Positions 36,569 to 43,037 of a DNA stretch of 43,037 nt are shown piece by piece. Made by a program: the position numbers and the translations under genes. Under the pieces are notes generated by a model. It saw nothing but the letters and a program-made list of their open reading frames with translations. It was not told the DNA's origin and did no database searches. The stretch's first letter is position 1, and each line of letters opens with the position of its first letter. The DNA comes from Thermoplasmata archaeon. Lineage in GTDB: Archaea > Thermoplasmatota > Thermoplasmata > Lutacidiplasmatales > UBA184. The DNA is taken from positions 1-43,037 of the forward strand of contig JASHPY010000082.1 of assembly GCA_030037855.1 (NCBI GenBank), read 5' to 3'.

Positions 36569-37518
36569 TCACCGGGCCCGAGTCCCGCCGCGCGCACGGC
36601 CCGGGCGCTCCAGCGGGCGAAGTCTCCGCCGTGGGGCGCTTCGACGACCCCGAGGACGACCGTACCGTCCTCCGTGCGGAGCGCGAACTCGGGGGCGGTC
36701 CGTTCGGCGCGCCGCAGGAGGCGCTGGCGGAGCTGCACGCTGTCCTTGAAGCGCGACGAGCAGTAGTGGACCGGCACCGACAGCCGGGTCTCCCGAACGA
36801 TGCGCTCGGCGACCGCCCGGCTGCCGCGGACCCCCCAGCCGTTCCGGGGGTCGACGCGGTAGCCTCGCGCGTGGAGCGCGTCCTCGTTCGTCTCGGAGAA
36901 CTCGAGCTCGTTCAGGTTCACGAAGTCGACACCGATCCGGTCGAGCGCGACCAGGAGTCGCCGCAGCTCCGCCTCCTTCTCGGGGAGCACCGGGATCTCG
37001 ACCCCGCGACGGATCCCCCAGTCGGGCGCCGCTTCGAGGACCGCGCGATACGCGCCCCCGCCGGCCGAGAGCGGCCCCCACAGGTAGTGCGGGATGTGGA
37101 GCCGAAACTCGTCGAGGCCCGCCGCCGCCAGGCGCCGGAGCTTCTCGGGATTCGGCTCGTGCGTGTAGAGATGGATGTGGTGGTCTCCGCCGAACTCGCT
37201 CTTCAAGAGGCGAACGTAGTGCTCGACCCGGTCGACGACCCCGAGCGGGTCCCCGCCGGTGATCCCGGTGCCGGCCGCACCGATCGCGCGGGCTTCCGCG
37301 AGCACGTCGGAGTCCGAGGTCACGCGTCGCTCGTTCGCGTAGACGACGTCGATCTGGTTGCGCGTCGGGGAGACCGGGCAGTAGAAGCAGCGGAAACGGC
37401 AGAGGCCCGTGACGAACAGCACCATCTTCCGCCCCTCCTTGCACTGCACGCAGGCCGGGGAGAGGTCGCCCCGGTAGCTCGACGCCATCGGCAGGAGGTG
37501 AAGGCCGCCGGGATCCAT
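36379..37518 (-). CDS. radical SAM domain protein
   Basis: ATG 37518; MVLFVTGLCRFRCFYCPVSP (CxxxCxxC), TGITGGDPLGVVDRVEHYVRLLK, HIHLYTHEPNPEKLRRLAAAGLDEFRLHI. Confidence 0.88.
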   Translation of the reverse strand: MDPGGLHLLPMASSYRGDLSPACVQCKEGRKMVLFVTGLCRFRCFYCPVSPTRNQIDVVYANERRVTSDSDVLAEARAIGAAGTGITGGDPLGVVDRVEHYVRLLKSEFGGDHHIHLYTHEPNPEKLRRLAAAGLDEFRLHIPHYLWGPLSAGGGAYRAVLEAAPDWGIRRGVEIPVLPEKEAELRRLLVALDRIGVDFVNLNELEFSETNEDALHARGYRVDPRNGWGVRGSRAVAERIVRETRLSVPVHYCSSRFKDSVQLRQRLLRRAERTAPEFALRTEDGTVVLGVVEAPHGGDFARWSARAVRAAGLGPGDYRRDAERRRLELGPERLRRVARRLPWPAFEVEVYPTEDALEVERNPLNSSARVKTGAVVGGT

Positions 37519-37713
37519 CGGACGGGACGGACGGAGCCCCCTCGGTAAAAGCGTTGCCGGACGCCGACGGGACCGCCACGAGTTCGGCGGCGGTGCGACG
37601 CTCGCGCTCTTCCGGTGGTGGCCGGACGCCACCAAGTGAGACCGAGGAACGGTCGGGGCGCAGGTTCAAATCCCCCGCCCGGCTGGGCGCGGCCGACTCC
37701 GGAGGGACTTCGC

Positions 37714-38472
37714 ATGGAGATGCAACCCGGTCAGATGGCGTACGACCGCGCGAGCACCGTCTTCTCGCCCGACGGCCGTCTGTTCCAGGTCGAGTACGCG
37801 CTGCAGGCGATCCAGATGGGAGGGACCGCGGTCGCGGTCACGTACGACACCGGGATCGTCTTCGTCGCGTTCCGTAACCTTCCGGTGAGTTCGCTCGCCG
37901 ACGCGGGCTCGGTCGAGAAGAGCTTCGCGGTCGATACCGGGTTGGGCTGCGTCACCGCCGGCCTGATCGCGGACTCGCGCGTGCTCGTCGAGTTTCTGCG
38001 GGTCGAAGCGCAGCGGCACCGCCTGACGTTCGGCGAACCGGCGCCGTACACCGTGCTCGGCCACGCGCTCGGCACGCTGCTCCAGCAGTTCACGCAGTTC
38101 GGTGGCACGCGCCCGTTCGCGGTGTCGCTGCTTCTCGGCGGCTTCAACGGCCGGACCCCCGGGCTCGTCGAGCTCGACCCGAGCGGCGCGACGATCGGCT
38201 GGCGCGCCTACGCGATCGGACGCAACCGCCGGGCGGTCGCGGACTACCTCGAGGAGAAGGTCAGCGACAAGCTCGACGAGGAGGCCGCGTTCAAGCTCGC
38301 CGTCCAGGCGGTCGCCGAGGGTTCGCCCACCCCGTTCCAGCCCGAGGCGCTGGACGCGGCGATCCTCGAGCCGGACATTGACCTCCGCCGGCTGCCGTCG
38401 TCCGAGGTCGCCCGCCGCGTGCAGGGGCTCCCGTTCGTCGGGACCCCCGAAAAGAAGTCGAACGGCCGCTGA
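37714..38472 (+). CDS. psmA: proteasome alpha subunit
   Basis: ATG 37714; QMAYDRASTVFSPDGRLFQVEYALQAIQMGGTAVAV, VEAQRHRLTFGEP, QFTQFGGTRPFAVSLLLGGF. Confidence 0.93.
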   Translation: MEMQPGQMAYDRASTVFSPDGRLFQVEYALQAIQMGGTAVAVTYDTGIVFVAFRNLPVSSLADAGSVEKSFAVDTGLGCVTAGLIADSRVLVEFLRVEAQRHRLTFGEPAPYTVLGHALGTLLQQFTQFGGTRPFAVSLLLGGFNGRTPGLVELDPSGATIGWRAYAIGRNRRAVADYLEEKVSDKLDEEAAFKLAVQAVAEGSPTPFQPEALDAAILEPDIDLRRLPSSEVARRVQGLPFVGTPEKKSNGR

Positions 38473-38539
38473 TCGGCGACGGGGGCGTCCGTCACCGGCC
38501 CGAGGCGCGGACGCACGACGATGCGACGCGCGGGCGGCT

Positions 38540-40263
38540 CTAGCTTCCCGCGGGCCGCGCGCCGGCTCGGGCCGCGTCTTCGAACTCCTCGCGCAGTCGC
38601 ATCCGTCGCCGGGTCCGATGGTACGTGACCGCGAAGCGGTGCGACTCGTCGCGGACCGCGCGCAACAGAAGCATCGGCGGCGCGTTCGGGTTCGGCTTGA
38701 GCGGCGTCGCACGGTCCGGCACGTACACCTCCTCTTCCCGCTTGGCGAGACCGACCGCGGGGATCCGCTCGGTGAGCCCGAGCGCCGCGAGCGAGGCGAG
38801 GGCCGCGGAGAGTTGGCCGGCCCCGCCGTCGATCAGGAGGAGGTCGGGGAGCGGCTCCGACTCCGCCAGGCGGCGCAGGTAGCGACGCCGCACGACCTCC
38901 GCGACCATCGCGAAGTCGTTCATCCCGGGCACGGTGCGGATCCGGAACCTCCGGTATTCGGAGCGCTTCGGCAGGCCCCGCTCGAAGACCACCAGCGACC
39001 CGACCGCTTCCGCGCCCTGGAAGATCGAGATGTCGACGCCCTCGATCCGGTTCGGGATCGTCGGCAGCGTGAGGAGCGACTGGAGCGCCACGAGGACCTC
39101 GCGCGGCGCGGGGCGGGGGACGACCTGGTCGACCGTCGCCCGCGCGAGCCGCTCGGCGAGGCGGCCGAGCGCGGCGTACCGGCCGGTCGGCCGGAACTGG
39201 ACCTCCACGCCCCGGGCGCCGAACAGCTCGTCGAGCGTCGAGTCGATGGCGGCGGGCCGCGGGCCGACGACGTAGATCCGGTCCGGGAGCTCGAGCCGCC
39301 CGCCGTAGTACTGGCTGAGGAACTGGCGAAGGACCTCGCCCGGGTCCGGCATGTCGTCCGGCGGGATCGCGACCAGGTGCGGCTCGGTCCCGCGGACCTC
39401 GCCCTCGTCGACGTGGACGAGCCCCACGGCGACGCGCAGGGTCGCGGCGTCCTGCGGGAACGCGAGCGCGAGCACGTCCGCCCGCGCCGACCCGCGGCCG
39501 AGCACCGACTGCCGCTGGGCGAGCGCGCCGAGCCCCTGGAGCGCGTCGCGGAGCAGCGCGGCCCGTTCGAACTCCTCCTGCGCCGCCGCGCGGTGCATCT
39601 CCGCCTCGACCTCGCCGCGGACGAGCGACGCCTGACCCCGGAGGATCCCGACCGCCCGGTCGACCCGTTCGCGATACTCCGCGGCCCCGATCGCGCCGAT
39701 GCACGGCGCGCTGCAGACCTGGAGATGGTAGTACAGGCACGCCTGCTTGGGGAGTCGGACGCAGCGGCGCAACCGGAACAGGTCGCCGAGGAGGCGCTCG
39801 ACCCCGCGGGCCTCCCGCGCGCTCGTGTACGGCCCGAAGAGGAGCGTGCCGGGCCGGCGCCGCGGCCGCCGGACGAGGAGGATCCGCGGGTACTCCTCGC
39901 CCGCGGTGACCGCGAGATACGGGTAGCTCTTGTCGTCCTTCAGGAGCACGTTGTACGGGGGCTGGTGCTGCTTGACGAGGCTCGCCTCGAGCAGGAGCGC
40001 CTCGCGCTCGGTCGCCGTCGGGACGAACTCGACGCTCGCGCTCTGCGCGACGATCGTGCCGTCCTTCTCGATCTTGGCCCGCAGGTGGTCGAGGACCCGG
40101 CGGCGGAGGCTGCGGGCCTTCCCGACGTAGATGACCTCGCCCCGCGGCGAGCGGAACAGGTAGACGCCCGGAGCGTCCGGTCCGGTCCGGAACCCTTCGC
40201 CCGTGGCGGCCGCGAGCTGGCTGGCCGGCACGAACGCCGGGAGCTCGGGGCCCCGCCCCTCGC

Positions 40264-40267
<4 letters not shown>
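38540..40267 (-). CDS. uvrC: excinuclease ABC subunit C
   Basis: ATG 40267; GVYLFRSPRGEVIYVGKARSLRRRVLDH (GIY-YIG), EREALLLEASLVKQHQPPYNVLLKDDKSYPYL, IEGVDISIFQGAEAVGSLVVFERG, PDLLLIDGGAGQL. Confidence 0.96.

Positions 40268-43037
<2,770 letters not shown>

Noticed and set aside
37621-37684. Possible complete tRNA gene
   Set aside because: Too short, two T-stem mismatches, no U33-type anticodon loop; kept only as a motif-level finding.

Overview
This is a high-GC, gene-dense archaeal chromosomal window. Gene content (archaeal proteasome alpha, membrane-anchored archaeal LonB, archaeal-type NMN adenylyltransferase, small OB-fold/RPA-like protein, many zinc-ribbon microproteins, leaderless-type promoters) suggests a high-GC Thermoplasmatota-like lineage; this placement is inference. 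I support about 50 protein-coding genes and one tRNA (tRNA-Thr, anticodon CGT, minus strand). I see no CRISPR array, transposase, phage module or rRNA. Most of the long alternative-frame ORFs in the supplied track are antisense or frame-shifted shadows produced by high GC. Best second-look items: an ACE-like M2 metallopeptidase gene overlapping the start of an AlkD-like gene; a small Cys-rich ORF overlapping the end of lonB (ATGA) and another overlapping the end of folD (GTGA), the latter with a long antisense overlap with a radical SAM gene; two tandem overlapping microprotein ORFs near 25.0-25.4 kb, one of them absent from the ORF track; a C2H2 two-finger microprotein next to a zinc-ribbon microprotein; a paralogous pair of soluble and membrane-anchored proteins; a PH/GRAM-like plus zinc-ribbon protein; and a divergent proteasome alpha subunit standing alone. 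I did not find a clear-cut new multi-gene system; these are candidates, not demonstrations.
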